Of a DNA stretch of 8,522 nt, positions 1 through 6,198 are shown in pieces (positions within the stretch are counted from its first letter, which is position 1; the number at the start of each line of letters is the position of its first letter). Origin of the DNA: Melioribacteraceae bacterium (GTDB taxonomy: Bacteria > Bacteroidota > Ignavibacteria > Ignavibacteriales > Melioribacteraceae); NCBI GenBank assembly GCA_027036655.1, contig JALWEC010000375.1, positions 1 through 8,522 of the forward strand. Reading direction: 5' to 3'. The translations under genes and the position numbers were made by a program. The notes beneath the pieces are model-generated. The model was not told the origin of the DNA. It did not search any database and saw only the letters and a list, made by a program, of their open reading frames with translations.

Positions 1-9
1 CCTGTCGTT

Positions 10-41
10 ACCGCAAGGAGCTGGTCTCGGCGGTTTTTTTT
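10..41 (+). terminator. Probable intrinsic terminator of an off-window plus-strand gene
   Basis: An ACCGC arm (10-14) pairs with GCGGT (30-34). Inside it, GAG (18-20) pairs with CTC (26-28) around a CTGGT loop. A run of eight T follows on the plus strand, which is the intrinsic-terminator layout. On the minus strand the T-run would precede the stem, so it is unlikely to end the DedA gene, whose stop codon lies at 83-85. The transcript it would end lies off the left edge and cannot be identified. Confidence 0.5.
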
Positions 42-82
42 ATTTTGCGGAAGCAAAGTAATTTTCATAATTCAACCGCTAT

Positions 83-688
83 TCAATTTTTTTTCTTGTT
101 GTAAAAATATTTAGCTATAAAAAAGAGAACTACGGCGCCTGTTAAAATTAAGCCGTAAGTTGTGTATTTCCCGAGATAATAATCAATCAATTTTATGTTT
201 GAGCCTAAAATCATTCCTAGCCAGAAGATAAAAATATTCCAAAGAAAAGCGCTTATCGTGGCGTTAGTAAAGGTCTTGAGCGGTTTTAATTTATGAACGC
301 CCGAGAAAAAGCTGACAACGGAGCGCGTGCCCGGAAGAAACCTGTTAAGAAGAATCAGTTTGTAGCCGTACTTGTTGAACCAAGCGTCAACTTTCTCCAA
401 GTCGGATTCATGAATGAACTTAATCTTTTGCGACCTGACGAGTTTCATCCCGAGTTTTTCCCCAACATAGTACATCATCATAAATCCGGTGGAGCTTGCA
501 AAGCTTGTCGCAATAAGCGCGGGCAAAAGCGGTTCGTGCAGTTTGACGAGAACCGAAACGCCTACGATAACAATCACATCACTCGGAGAAGGCGGAAAAA
601 GGTTTTCCGTTAAGGCAAATAATACGACTATAACGTAAACGTAAACAAGTCCCGCATGCCCCATGTACGCCAGCAGGCTTTCAAGCAT
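83..688 (-). CDS. DedA family (SNARE-associated-like) inner membrane protein
   Basis: This 201-residue polytopic membrane protein has the length and motifs of the DedA/VTT family. Some members are undecaprenyl-phosphate or phospholipid flippases, or are needed for membrane potential and envelope integrity; which role applies here cannot be told. Visible signatures are an early hydrophobic segment with ENLFPPSPSD (about residues 28-37), a glycine/tyrosine segment STGFMMMYYVGEKLG (about 65-79), and the family block NRFLPGTR with its conserved Arg and Pro (about 115-122), followed by FSGV and two C-terminal membrane segments. The protein ends in a lysine-rich cytosolic tail. Its ATG overlaps the ispF stop by one base (TGATG), so translation is probably coupled. 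It is the last gene of the minus-strand operon. No clear minus-strand terminator follows within the window. Confidence 0.9.
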   Translation of the reverse strand: MLESLLAYMGHAGLVYVYVIVVLFALTENLFPPSPSDVIVIVGVSVLVKLHEPLLPALIATSFASSTGFMMMYYVGEKLGMKLVRSQKIKFIHESDLEKVDAWFNKYGYKLILLNRFLPGTRSVVSFFSGVHKLKPLKTFTNATISAFLWNIFIFWLGMILGSNIKLIDYYLGKYTTYGLILTGAVVLFFIAKYFYNKKKN

Positions 689-1173
689 CAGGCGTTATCC
701 TTAATTAAAAGAACCGTCGCGAAAACTTCGACGCCTTCTTCGCGTCCGACAAAGCCTAAACGTTCGCTTGTCGTTGCTTTTATTGAAATATTCTCAATAG
801 GGGAATCGAGAATAGCGGAAATGTTTTTCCGCATCATTTTAATGTGGGGTCTCAGTTTCGGGCGCTGCATTACAATAGTTGCATCGAGGTTATTCAATTT
901 GTAGCCGTTTTCACGAATTAAATCGTAAACTTTTGCGAGGAGGATTTTGCTGTCCAAGTCCTTGTTCGCCTCGTCCGTATCCGGAAAGTGAAGCCCTATA
1001 TCGCCCAATGCCAGCGCGCCGAGCAGCGCATCGGCAATCGCGTGAAGAAGGACGTCGGCGTCTGAATGTCCGAGCAGTCCAAGCTCAAAGGGGATTTCAA
1101 CTCCTCCGAGAATTAACTTTCTTTCCGTAACCAGCTTGTGCACATCATATCCGGAACCTATTTTAATATTCAT
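688..1173 (-). CDS. ispF: 2-C-methyl-D-erythritol 2,4-cyclodiphosphate synthase
   Basis: IspF converts 4-diphosphocytidyl-2-C-methyl-D-erythritol 2-phosphate to 2-C-methyl-D-erythritol 2,4-cyclodiphosphate with release of CMP, in the cytosolic MEP route to isoprenoids. The 161-residue length is normal. Metal-binding Asp10 and His12 lie in GYDVH near the N terminus, and His44 lies in the [10 protein letters not shown] block (35-44). The family [11 protein letters not shown] stretch follows. The C-terminal signature [14 protein letters not shown] is present. Nothing appears missing. The ATG lies 2 bases after the acylphosphatase stop, and the stop shares a base with the DedA start, so this gene sits tightly inside the operon. 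IspD, which is often adjacent or fused, is not in the window. Confidence 0.97.
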   Translation of the reverse strand: MNIKIGSGYDVHKLVTERKLILGGVEIPFELGLLGHSDADVLLHAIADALLGALALGDIGLHFPDTDEANKDLDSKILLAKVYDLIRENGYKLNNLDATIVMQRPKLRPHIKMMRKNISAILDSPIENISIKATTSERLGFVGREEGVEVFATVLLIKDNA

Positions 1174-1175
1174 CT

Positions 1176-1460
1176 CTAATACCTAATCTCAAATGTTCTA
1201 AATTCCCCTTTATATTCTTCTCTGCTGACTTTTATTCCTCTCACATCGGAGCGTTGAGGTCCGATTCTCATTTTGGCAATTAAATCCTCAACGAGATATT
1301 CTTTCCCCTCAACAACGGCAAAAACTTCTCCGGTGTAAAGATTTTTTACATATCCGGTCAATCCCAAAGCGAGCGCAGTTCGCTGAACAAAGTATCTGTA
1401 GCCGACTCCTTGTACCAAGCCGGAGACCAATATTTCCGCTCTTATTTTTTCGCTTTCCAT
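1176..1460 (-). CDS. acyP: Acylphosphatase
   Basis: This 94-residue protein has the size and sequence of the acylphosphatase family, small alpha/beta-sandwich enzymes that hydrolyse carboxyl-phosphate bonds such as those of acetyl phosphate or 1,3-bisphosphoglycerate. The phosphate-binding loop [11 protein letters not shown] (14-24) carries the catalytic Arg22, and GYVKN carries the catalytic Asn40. The usual GPQRSDV motif lies in the second half. The ATG at 1458-1460 lies inside the end of the upstream transporter gene, with a 19-base overlap, which fixes the start and implies coupling. The cellular substrate is unknown, as for most bacterial members. Confidence 0.94.
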   Translation of the reverse strand: MESEKIRAEILVSGLVQGVGYRYFVQRTALALGLTGYVKNLYTGEVFAVVEGKEYLVEDLIAKMRIGPQRSDVRGIKVSREEYKGEFRTFEIRY

Positions 1461-2389
1461 TTTTGAACTGCTAAATCAAAAGTTTTCGAAGTAATTAATC
1501 CCATAAAAATTAGCGCGCTTCCGATAAGTCCAAAGTTACTGATTTTTTCACTCAATACAAAAAACGCAATTACGGAGGCGAATATCGGTTCGAGCGCGTA
1601 TATTATTCCCGCTTTCGCAGGGGGCATCGCCTTCTGATATTTTGTAAGGATAGCGGTTGTCAGCAGCGTTGTAATCAACGCCGTGTAAGCTATACCGAAA
1701 AGCGCGTTATCGGTAAGGTTTAATCTTACCGGTTCGAAACCGACAAGGTTAAAAAGATAAGCAAAAATAAAAGCTAGCGCTGCTGTTACAAAAATCTGCA
1801 TAACAAAAATCGGCCAGAAATCAGCCCGTTGGGAAACGTAATCGAGATAGACAATATAGGCGGCGAAGGAAACGGCGCATATCAGCGTAAGGAAATCTCC
1901 GAAGTTAAAGTTGGTCCCGATATCCGCAAGAAAAGTTAAGATAGAATTACCGCCGGAGGAGAGCATAAGAATTCCGATAAAGACCAGCGCGACGCCGATA
2001 AGCGTCCCGTTTGCCGGACGCCTTTTTTCGATTAGAATCTGCAGCACGGGCACCAGAACAACGGAGGCGCTTGTTATAAAAGCCGAGCGCGTCGCCGTGG
2101 TTAGCTGCAAACCGGCTGTTTGCGAAGCAAAGCCCAGGAAAAGAATAACGCCGAGAATGGAACCGCCGATTATGCCGTCGCGAGTGAACTTCGCTCTAAA
2201 CTTAAAGACAAACGGAATAAGAAGTATAAAAGCTATCATAAAACGGAGGGCAATAAACAGCATCGGGGAAATATCTTGAAGCGATTCCTTAACGATAACA
2301 AACGTTGCGCCCCAAAACATTACGGCAATTATCAGCGCGATTTCAGCCGTGCGCTTATTTGGTTTTTGCGAAAGAGCGGCGTTAGTCAT
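1442..2389 (-). CDS. EamA/DMT-superfamily membrane transporter
   Basis: This 315-residue, very hydrophobic protein has the pattern of two tandem EamA repeats and about ten transmembrane helices, typical of drug/metabolite transporters (RhaT/YdcZ-like exporters). The first repeat starts with IALIIAVMFWGATFVIVK (about 17-34) and includes ALRFMIAFILL (about 47-57). The second contains FLTLICAVSFAAYIVYLD and ends with the family motif ALEPIFASVIAFFVLSEKIS (about 265-284). The substrate cannot be deduced; members export amino acids, nucleotides or other metabolites. The gene overlaps the end of era by 8 bases and the start of the acylphosphatase gene by 19, placing it firmly in the operon. A lysine-rich C terminus suggests a cytosolic end. 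Confidence 0.93.
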   Translation of the reverse strand: MTNAALSQKPNKRTAEIALIIAVMFWGATFVIVKESLQDISPMLFIALRFMIAFILLIPFVFKFRAKFTRDGIIGGSILGVILFLGFASQTAGLQLTTATRSAFITSASVVLVPVLQILIEKRRPANGTLIGVALVFIGILMLSSGGNSILTFLADIGTNFNFGDFLTLICAVSFAAYIVYLDYVSQRADFWPIFVMQIFVTAALAFIFAYLFNLVGFEPVRLNLTDNALFGIAYTALITTLLTTAILTKYQKAMPPAKAGIIYALEPIFASVIAFFVLSEKISNFGLIGSALIFMGLITSKTFDLAVQKWKAKK

Positions 2390-3281
2390 TCAAATCATAT
2401 CCGAATTGTTTCAGCATCATAGGGTTTGAGCGCCATTTGGGACGGACTTTAACGCGCAGTTCGAGATAAACGGGTCTTTGCAGAAACTCTTCAATTTCTT
2501 CTCTCGATTTTTTCCCCAGCTCCTTAATTTTGTTTCCCTTTTTCCCGATTATTATAGGTTTCTGCGATTCCCGTTCCAAAACAATCGAAGCGGAGATATA
2601 ATCTTTTCTCCCTTCCCGTTCGATAAACTCGTCGATTACAACTTCGGTACTGTAAGGGATTTCATCCTGGTACATTTCAAAAATTTTCTCCCTGATAATC
2701 TCCGATACAAAGAAGCGTTCATTCGCATCGCTCAGTTGGTCGTCGGGGTAAAATTTGGGATGTTCGGGAATGAATTCTTTAATCGCGGCAAGTAAGTCGG
2801 GAACGCCGAATGCGCCGATTGCCGAGACCGGAATGATTTTTTTGAAAAGCTCCCTTTTTTCAAATTCTGTTACAAGATATGTTAATCGCGCCGTGTCGAT
2901 TAAGTCGATTTTATTAATAGCGAGAATTTTAGGCGTTTCAAACTTCAGTAATCTTTTAATCTGTTCGTTTTCAAAAAATTCCGTTAAAACTTTCGGGTTT
3001 CCGGCGTCAATCAGAAAGAGGAGTAAATCGGCGTCCTTTGCCGAGAGAATAACCTGGTCAAGCATCTTTTCCTGAAGCAGGTATTCCGGGTTCAAAATTC
3101 CCGGAGTATCGAGAAAAATTATTTGCGTCTCCTCGTCGTTATAAATTCCCAAAACCCTTTTACGGGTCGTCTGCGGCTTGCTGGTTGTAATCGAAAGTTT
3201 TTCGCCGAGAATCGCATTCAGTAATGTTGATTTCCCGACATTCGGTTTCCCTATAATTGTACAGTATCCTGCTTTTGTCAT
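2382..3281 (-). CDS. era: GTPase Era
   Basis: Era is the 16S rRNA-binding GTPase that helps mature the small ribosomal subunit. At 299 residues it has the normal length. All G motifs are visible: Walker A GKPNVGKST (11-19), the switch I threonine in PQTTRKR (36-42), DTPG (58-61), NKID (123-126) and PVSA (151-154). The C-terminal KH domain includes IIIGKKGNKIKELG (about 239-252) and ends with the family KVRPKWR stretch. The ATG is preceded by AGGATAAA, a weak Shine-Dalgarno candidate. Era is the first gene of the minus-strand operon. Its promoter must lie in 3282-3437, where a perfect 12-base palindrome (3316-3327) is the only distinct element I see; no confident promoter call is possible. Confidence 0.97.
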   Translation of the reverse strand: MTKAGYCTIIGKPNVGKSTLLNAILGEKLSITTSKPQTTRKRVLGIYNDEETQIIFLDTPGILNPEYLLQEKMLDQVILSAKDADLLLFLIDAGNPKVLTEFFENEQIKRLLKFETPKILAINKIDLIDTARLTYLVTEFEKRELFKKIIPVSAIGAFGVPDLLAAIKEFIPEHPKFYPDDQLSDANERFFVSEIIREKIFEMYQDEIPYSTEVVIDEFIEREGRKDYISASIVLERESQKPIIIGKKGNKIKELGKKSREEIEEFLQRPVYLELRVKVRPKWRSNPMMLKQFGYDLND

Positions 3282-3437
3282 TTTATCCTAAATTGAATAT
3301 TAAAAAATCCTAACTCATAAATTTATGGAATTACAATTAATCTTTTTGGCTTTTTTGTTAAGTTATTGCGAAACTAGGATGACGGGGGGAGCGGAATTTT
3401 TTGGATAAATCAGTTGTTATTTTATTTTTTTCATAAC

Positions 3438-3692
3438 TTAAATCCCCAAGTATTCAAAAAACTCGTTAACGGATTCATAGACTTGTGTGTTTTTTGTCAG
3501 TCTCTACATTTTTAATTTTTTTTTAAGCTCTACCGAAGGGATGCTTAGCTCAAAAGGTAATGCTTTTACTATGACGACTTTTCCAAGAAAAATATTTACG
3601 GCAACTCCAAATGACAAACCGAATTTTGAAAAGACTGTTCTTGCCTTATCACATAATGTATTTTCGACTCTGACGCTTGTTTGTATTTTCAT
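3438..3692 (-). pseudogene. RelB/DinJ-type antitoxin gene interrupted by an amber codon
   Basis: The frame from ATG 3692 gives 62 residues and then TAG (3504-3506). The N terminus MKIQTSVRVENTL, the central SFGVAVNIFLGKVV and the motif ALPFEL match the ribbon-helix-helix RelB/DinJ antitoxin family. Reading on past the TAG in the same frame gives 21 more residues, ending VNEFFEYLGI and TAA (3438-3440). This is the usual acidic/aromatic toxin-binding tail ending of the family, and the total of 84 codons fits its normal length. I therefore read this as one gene with a nonsense mutation rather than a short natural protein. The DNA-binding half would survive, so autorepression could persist. No RelE/YafQ-like toxin follows; the next minus-strand ATG gives only five codons. 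The gene lies between era and the accessory island and is transcribed toward era. Confidence 0.75.
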
Positions 3693-3717
3693 AAACTACA
3701 CATCAATTTTTATATTA

Positions 3718-3746
3718 ATTATACGCCAAATGGTGTATAAAGTCAA
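3718..3746 (-). promoter_or_regulatory. Promoter with embedded operator of the RelB-like antitoxin
   Basis: On the minus strand a TTGACT -35 (3741-3746) and a TATAAT -10 (3718-3723) are separated by exactly 17 bases. Between and over them lies an inverted repeat with 9-base arms, TTATACGCC (3719-3727) and GGTGTATAA (3732-3740), matching at 8 of 9 pairs around a 4-base centre. RelB-family ribbon-helix-helix proteins repress their own promoters from such palindromes, so this is the likely operator. Transcription should start near 3710, leaving a leader of about 20 bases with no Shine-Dalgarno sequence. Confidence 0.65.
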
Positions 3747-3783
3747 GATGCTCTTAGCGCCTTATAAATAAACCTCGTGTTAC

Positions 3784-3906
3784 TTTCGGCGGAATATTTC
3801 CCCAGATGTTCTAAAGCCCTTTATTTGTAAGGCTTTCAGAGATTGTTTTTTTGTTCAACTATTTCTCTTTTTGTTTCCGGTTTGCCGGAATAGGTTATAC
3901 AAAGCT
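3784..3906. repeat. Left copy of the island-flanking direct repeat
   Basis: Bases 3784-3840 align without gaps to 7269-7325, with 46 of 57 identical by hand count. Similarity continues, with gaps, to AAAGCT at 3901-3906 (7373-7378 in the other copy). Read on the minus strand, the repeat resembles the end of a protein: a GKPETKREIV stretch, then ISESLTNKGL and a TAG at 3811-3813. A 13-base insertion relative to the right copy shifts the frame between these two pieces, so this copy is a broken relic. The full-length parent is unknown. Confidence 0.7.
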
Positions 3907-3975
3907 TTCTTATGTTTGTTAAATATAAAAATTGAACTGAATTCGCAGTTCTTGTGATTTTGGAAAATATCTTCT

Positions 3976-4001
3976 CTATGGGTTTTACCCATAGTTATGG
4001 G
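3976..4001. other. Mutually exclusive hairpins
   Basis: CTATGGGT (3976-3983) pairs perfectly with ACCCATAG (3987-3994) around a TTT loop. The inner CCCAT (3988-3992) can instead pair with ATGGG (3997-4001) around AGTT. The two hairpins share bases and cannot form together. No T-run follows on either strand, so this is not a standard terminator. Its function is unknown. Confidence 0.4.
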
Positions 4002-4040
4002 CAAGGTTAAGAGCAACAGCGAAACTACTCTCATCAAATC

Positions 4041-4059
4041 TAATATTTGGCAAATATTA
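4041..4059. promoter_or_regulatory. Perfect 19-base palindrome, probable AbiE operator
   Basis: Arms TAATATTTG (4041-4049) and CAAATATTA (4051-4059) are perfectly complementary around a single G. The element lies just upstream of the promoter of the AbiE-like operon. AbiEi antitoxins are known to bind inverted repeats in their own promoters through an N-terminal winged helix-turn-helix, and a matching domain is encoded immediately downstream. The link to this regulator is inferred from position. Confidence 0.5.
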
Positions 4060-4062
4060 TTC

Positions 4063-4093
4063 TTTACTGCCATTGTATAGTTTACTATATTTG
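4063..4093 (+). promoter_or_regulatory. Bacteroidota-type promoter of the AbiE-like operon
   Basis: TATATTTG (4086-4093) fits the Bacteroidota -7 consensus TAnnTTTG. A weak -33 element, TTTA (4063-4066), lies 19 bases upstream, the usual spacing in that group. Transcription would begin near 4100, just before the open frame of the AbiEi-like gene. The -33 element departs from TTTG, so strength cannot be judged. Confidence 0.5.
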
Positions 4094-4135
4094 TATAAAT
4101 AATTTGGCGGTTATATAGCAAATGGCAAATTACAT

Positions 4136-4858
4136 ATTGACAAATTAAAATCTCATTTCGAAGACAAAGATAACTTTAACACACAAGCTATAATTAAGTT
4201 TTATAGAAACTTAGAACCTGAAATAAAAAAAACTACTATCAATTGGAGAATTTACTCATTAATACAAAATGGAATAATTCATAGAGTTGGACGAGGTAAA
4301 TATACATTTAAAACTAAACTTAATTATTTACCTGAAATTCCTCAAAAATTAAAAACCTTAAATTCAAAACTTAAAAAGGACTTTCCTTTTTCAACTATTT
4401 GTTTGTGGAGTTCGTCTTTTCTTAATGAATTTTCTATTCATCAATCTATAAAAACACTTTTTCTAATTGAAGCAGAAAAAGATTCCATTGAATCAATATT
4501 CAATTATTTGAAAGACAGAAGTTATAGAGTTTTTATTAATCCCACCTTAGAAGTTTTTGAAAATTATGCATTAAGTGAAAACAATTTTATTATTGTTAAA
4601 CCATTATTATCAGAAGCTCCTATACAAACAATCAGAAACCTCAATACTGTTACATTAGAAAAAATGTTAGTTGACATTTTCTGCGATAAAATTGTTTTCT
4701 CGGCTTTTCAAGGAAACGAAATGAAAACAATTTTTACTACTGCTTATAATAAATATGCCGTTAATGAAAATAAACTTTTAAGATACGCTAATAGGAGAGG
4801 TAAAAAGGAACAACTTAAAAAATATTTAGAACTAATTAACGGCAACAAAAAAACTTAA
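4136..4858 (+). CDS. AbiEi-type antitoxin/regulator (DUF6577-like), non-canonical start
   Basis: The open frame runs from the stop at 4100-4102 to TAA 4858, and the coding character is continuous. From ATT 4136 it gives 240 residues. Residues 1-58 look like a winged helix-turn-helix: the start IDKLKSHFEDKD, then INWRIYSLIQNGIIHRVGRG and KYTF. The remainder, including FLNEFSIHQ and FIIVKPLLSEAPI, resembles the C-terminal domain of AbiEi-type or DUF6577 partners of AbiEii toxins; this family match is from memory. No ATG, GTG or TTG occurs in frame before TTG 4403, which would remove the whole DNA-binding domain. ATT 4136 stands where the family start is expected and may be a genuine ATT start or a mutated ATG. 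An ATG at 4122 is one base out of frame and stops after eight codons. The toxin gene follows after 17 bases. Confidence 0.7.
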   Translation: MDKLKSHFEDKDNFNTQAIIKFYRNLEPEIKKTTINWRIYSLIQNGIIHRVGRGKYTFKTKLNYLPEIPQKLKTLNSKLKKDFPFSTICLWSSSFLNEFSIHQSIKTLFLIEAEKDSIESIFNYLKDRSYRVFINPTLEVFENYALSENNFIIVKPLLSEAPIQTIRNLNTVTLEKMLVDIFCDKIVFSAFQGNEMKTIFTTAYNKYAVNENKLLRYANRRGKKEQLKKYLELINGNKKT

Positions 4859-4875
4859 CTGCCGAAATATAGAAT

Positions 4876-5949
4876 ATGATAAATCAAAAAGAAATAACAA
4901 ATGAGTGGGTTAGCAAGGTTTCAAAAGAGAACAAAAATGCTGATAAAATCCTGATTGAAAAAGTTATTCGTGCTCTTTTGTTGCTTGAGGGACTTGTTAA
5001 ACAAAAAATAAAATTCACTTTTAAAGGTGGTACAGCATTAATGCTCCATTTTAATTCCACCAAAAGACTCTCAATTGATATTGATATAATCTTACCGGAA
5101 GAAACAAAGGAATTGGATGCTTTATTAGAAAAACTTGTAAAAGAACAAGGATTTATACGAAAAGAAATACAAGACAGAAGTTCTACAACTCTTATTCCTA
5201 AATCTCATTTTAAATTTTTCTACACACCTCTTTACAAAACAAACAAAGTAGAAGATTATGTTTTGCTTGATATATTACTTGAGAAAATAAATTATCAAAA
5301 CATAATTCAATTGCCGATAGTATCCACATTTGTTCCTATTATTAATGAACCGCTAAGAGTCAATCTCCCCTCGTTAGAAGATATTCTGGGCGATAAACTT
5401 ACTGCGTTTGCTCCAAACACAACAGGAATTCCGTATTTCAAAGGTGAACACAGTATGAGTATGGAAATAATTAAACAACTTTACGATATTGGTAATTTAT
5501 TTGATAAAGTTGAAAATATGAAAATTATCAAGTCCACTTTTTCAATATTTGCAGAAACTGAATTGAAATACAGAAATCAAAAAGAATTAAAAATTGAAGA
5601 TGTAACTGATGATATCTTTCAAACAGCATTGACAATTGCAAGCAGAGGAATTTACGGGAAAGGAGACTTTGAACAACTAAAATTAGGAATACAAAGAATT
5701 AGAACTTTTATTTTTTCCGGGAGTTTTAATATTGATAAAACAATTATTGCTGCATCAAAAGCAGCTTATCTTGCAACTTTGATTAAACACGATGCTGGTA
5801 AAATTGAAAAATATAGTAATCCACTACAAATGAAAGATTGGTTACTTAATAAGCCAATTAACAGCAAACTTAACAAATTAAAAAAATCTAATCCGGAAGC
5901 ATTTTTTTATTGGTATAAGATTTATAAACTAAAAACAGAAGCGAAATAA
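4876..5949 (+). CDS. AbiEii/AbiGii-type nucleotidyltransferase toxin
   Basis: This 357-residue protein carries the hallmark of the DNA polymerase beta-like nucleotidyltransferase toxins of the AbiE (type IV-like) toxin-antitoxin and phage-abortive-infection systems. KGGTALM contains the GGT at 51-53, and RLSIDID supplies the two metal-binding aspartates, Asp68 and Asp70. The family block LPSLEDILGDKLTAFAPNT with its conserved Asp-Lys lies at about 165-183, followed by GIPYFKG. Related toxins transfer nucleotides, for example to the tRNA acceptor end; the target here is unknown. The length is normal, the frame is intact and no key residue is missing. The gene lies 17 bases after the AbiEi-like gene and ends directly at the ATG of the methyltransferase fragment, suggesting one transcript. 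No Shine-Dalgarno sequence is seen. Confidence 0.88.
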   Translation: MINQKEITNEWVSKVSKENKNADKILIEKVIRALLLLEGLVKQKIKFTFKGGTALMLHFNSTKRLSIDIDIILPEETKELDALLEKLVKEQGFIRKEIQDRSSTTLIPKSHFKFFYTPLYKTNKVEDYVLLDILLEKINYQNIIQLPIVSTFVPIINEPLRVNLPSLEDILGDKLTAFAPNTTGIPYFKGEHSMSMEIIKQLYDIGNLFDKVENMKIIKSTFSIFAETELKYRNQKELKIEDVTDDIFQTALTIASRGIYGKGDFEQLKLGIQRIRTFIFSGSFNIDKTIIAASKAAYLATLIKHDAGKIEKYSNPLQMKDWLLNKPINSKLNKLKKSNPEAFFYWYKIYKLKTEAK

Positions 5950-6198
5950 ATGGCAAAAAACAAATACAAAAATTATACGAAAGAACAACTGATTGCAAAA
6001 CTAAAGCATTTGGAAAGACACCGCTATGGCTTAGTTTGGGAAGATAAACCGGAAGAAATTGCTGAAAAATGTGCAAGCGAACTGCCAGTATTAGTTGAAG
6101 ATAAAAGCAAAGAAATTATTTCTGATACTAAAAAGCCAATTAATTTTATTTTTGAAGGGGATAATTATCACAATATTAAGCAGCGAATTCATACGTAG
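5950..6198 (+). pseudogene. 5' fragment of a type III-like DNA methyltransferase (mod)
   Basis: The first 74 codons match the N terminus of type III restriction-modification Mod-like DNA methyltransferases: YTKEQLIAKLKHLERHRYG, then GLVWEDKPEEIAEKC, LPVLVEDKSKEI and INFIFEGDNYH. In intact enzymes the EGDNYH motif is followed by the cofactor-binding segment and the catalytic DPPY. Here the match stops at His74 (6169-6171), and eight unrelated codons lead to TAG at 6196-6198. The product could not methylate DNA. The ATG follows the AbiEii stop codon with no gap, so in the parent locus this gene probably formed one operon with the toxin-antitoxin pair. No res (helicase/nuclease) gene is present in the window. 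Confidence 0.78.

Larger units (their letters stand above)
3693..4135. other. Intergenic stretch between two divergent toxin-antitoxin loci
   Basis: No convincing gene lies here. In order it holds the RelB-like promoter with embedded operator (3718-3746), the left copy of the island direct repeat (3784-3906), a stretch with alternative hairpins (3976-4001), a perfect 19-base palindrome (4041-4059) and the plus-strand promoter of the AbiE-like operon (4063-4093). An 88-codon minus-strand frame crosses 3855-4121. It looks accidental because it runs through the repeat and the regulatory palindrome. Confidence 0.6.

Noticed and set aside
3360..3400. Phrase with GCGAAACTAGGATGACGGGG resembling dispersed intergenic repeats seen in many bacteria.
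   Set aside because: Too short, no second copy in the window, and no structure to support calling a repeat.
3487..3771. 94-codon plus-strand open frame over the antitoxin region.
   Set aside because: It is the antisense shadow of the RelB-like gene, whose minus-strand frame has clear family motifs and its own promoter.
3855..4121. 88-codon minus-strand open frame.
   Set aside because: It crosses the direct repeat, the hairpins, the palindrome and the plus-strand promoter, has no recognisable domain, and its composition looks like translated noncoding AT-rich DNA.
6095..6178. Start of the coiled-coil gene at TTG 6095.
   Set aside because: Bases up to 6171 clearly encode the methyltransferase N terminus in another frame; coding for the coiled-coil protein begins only after the junction.
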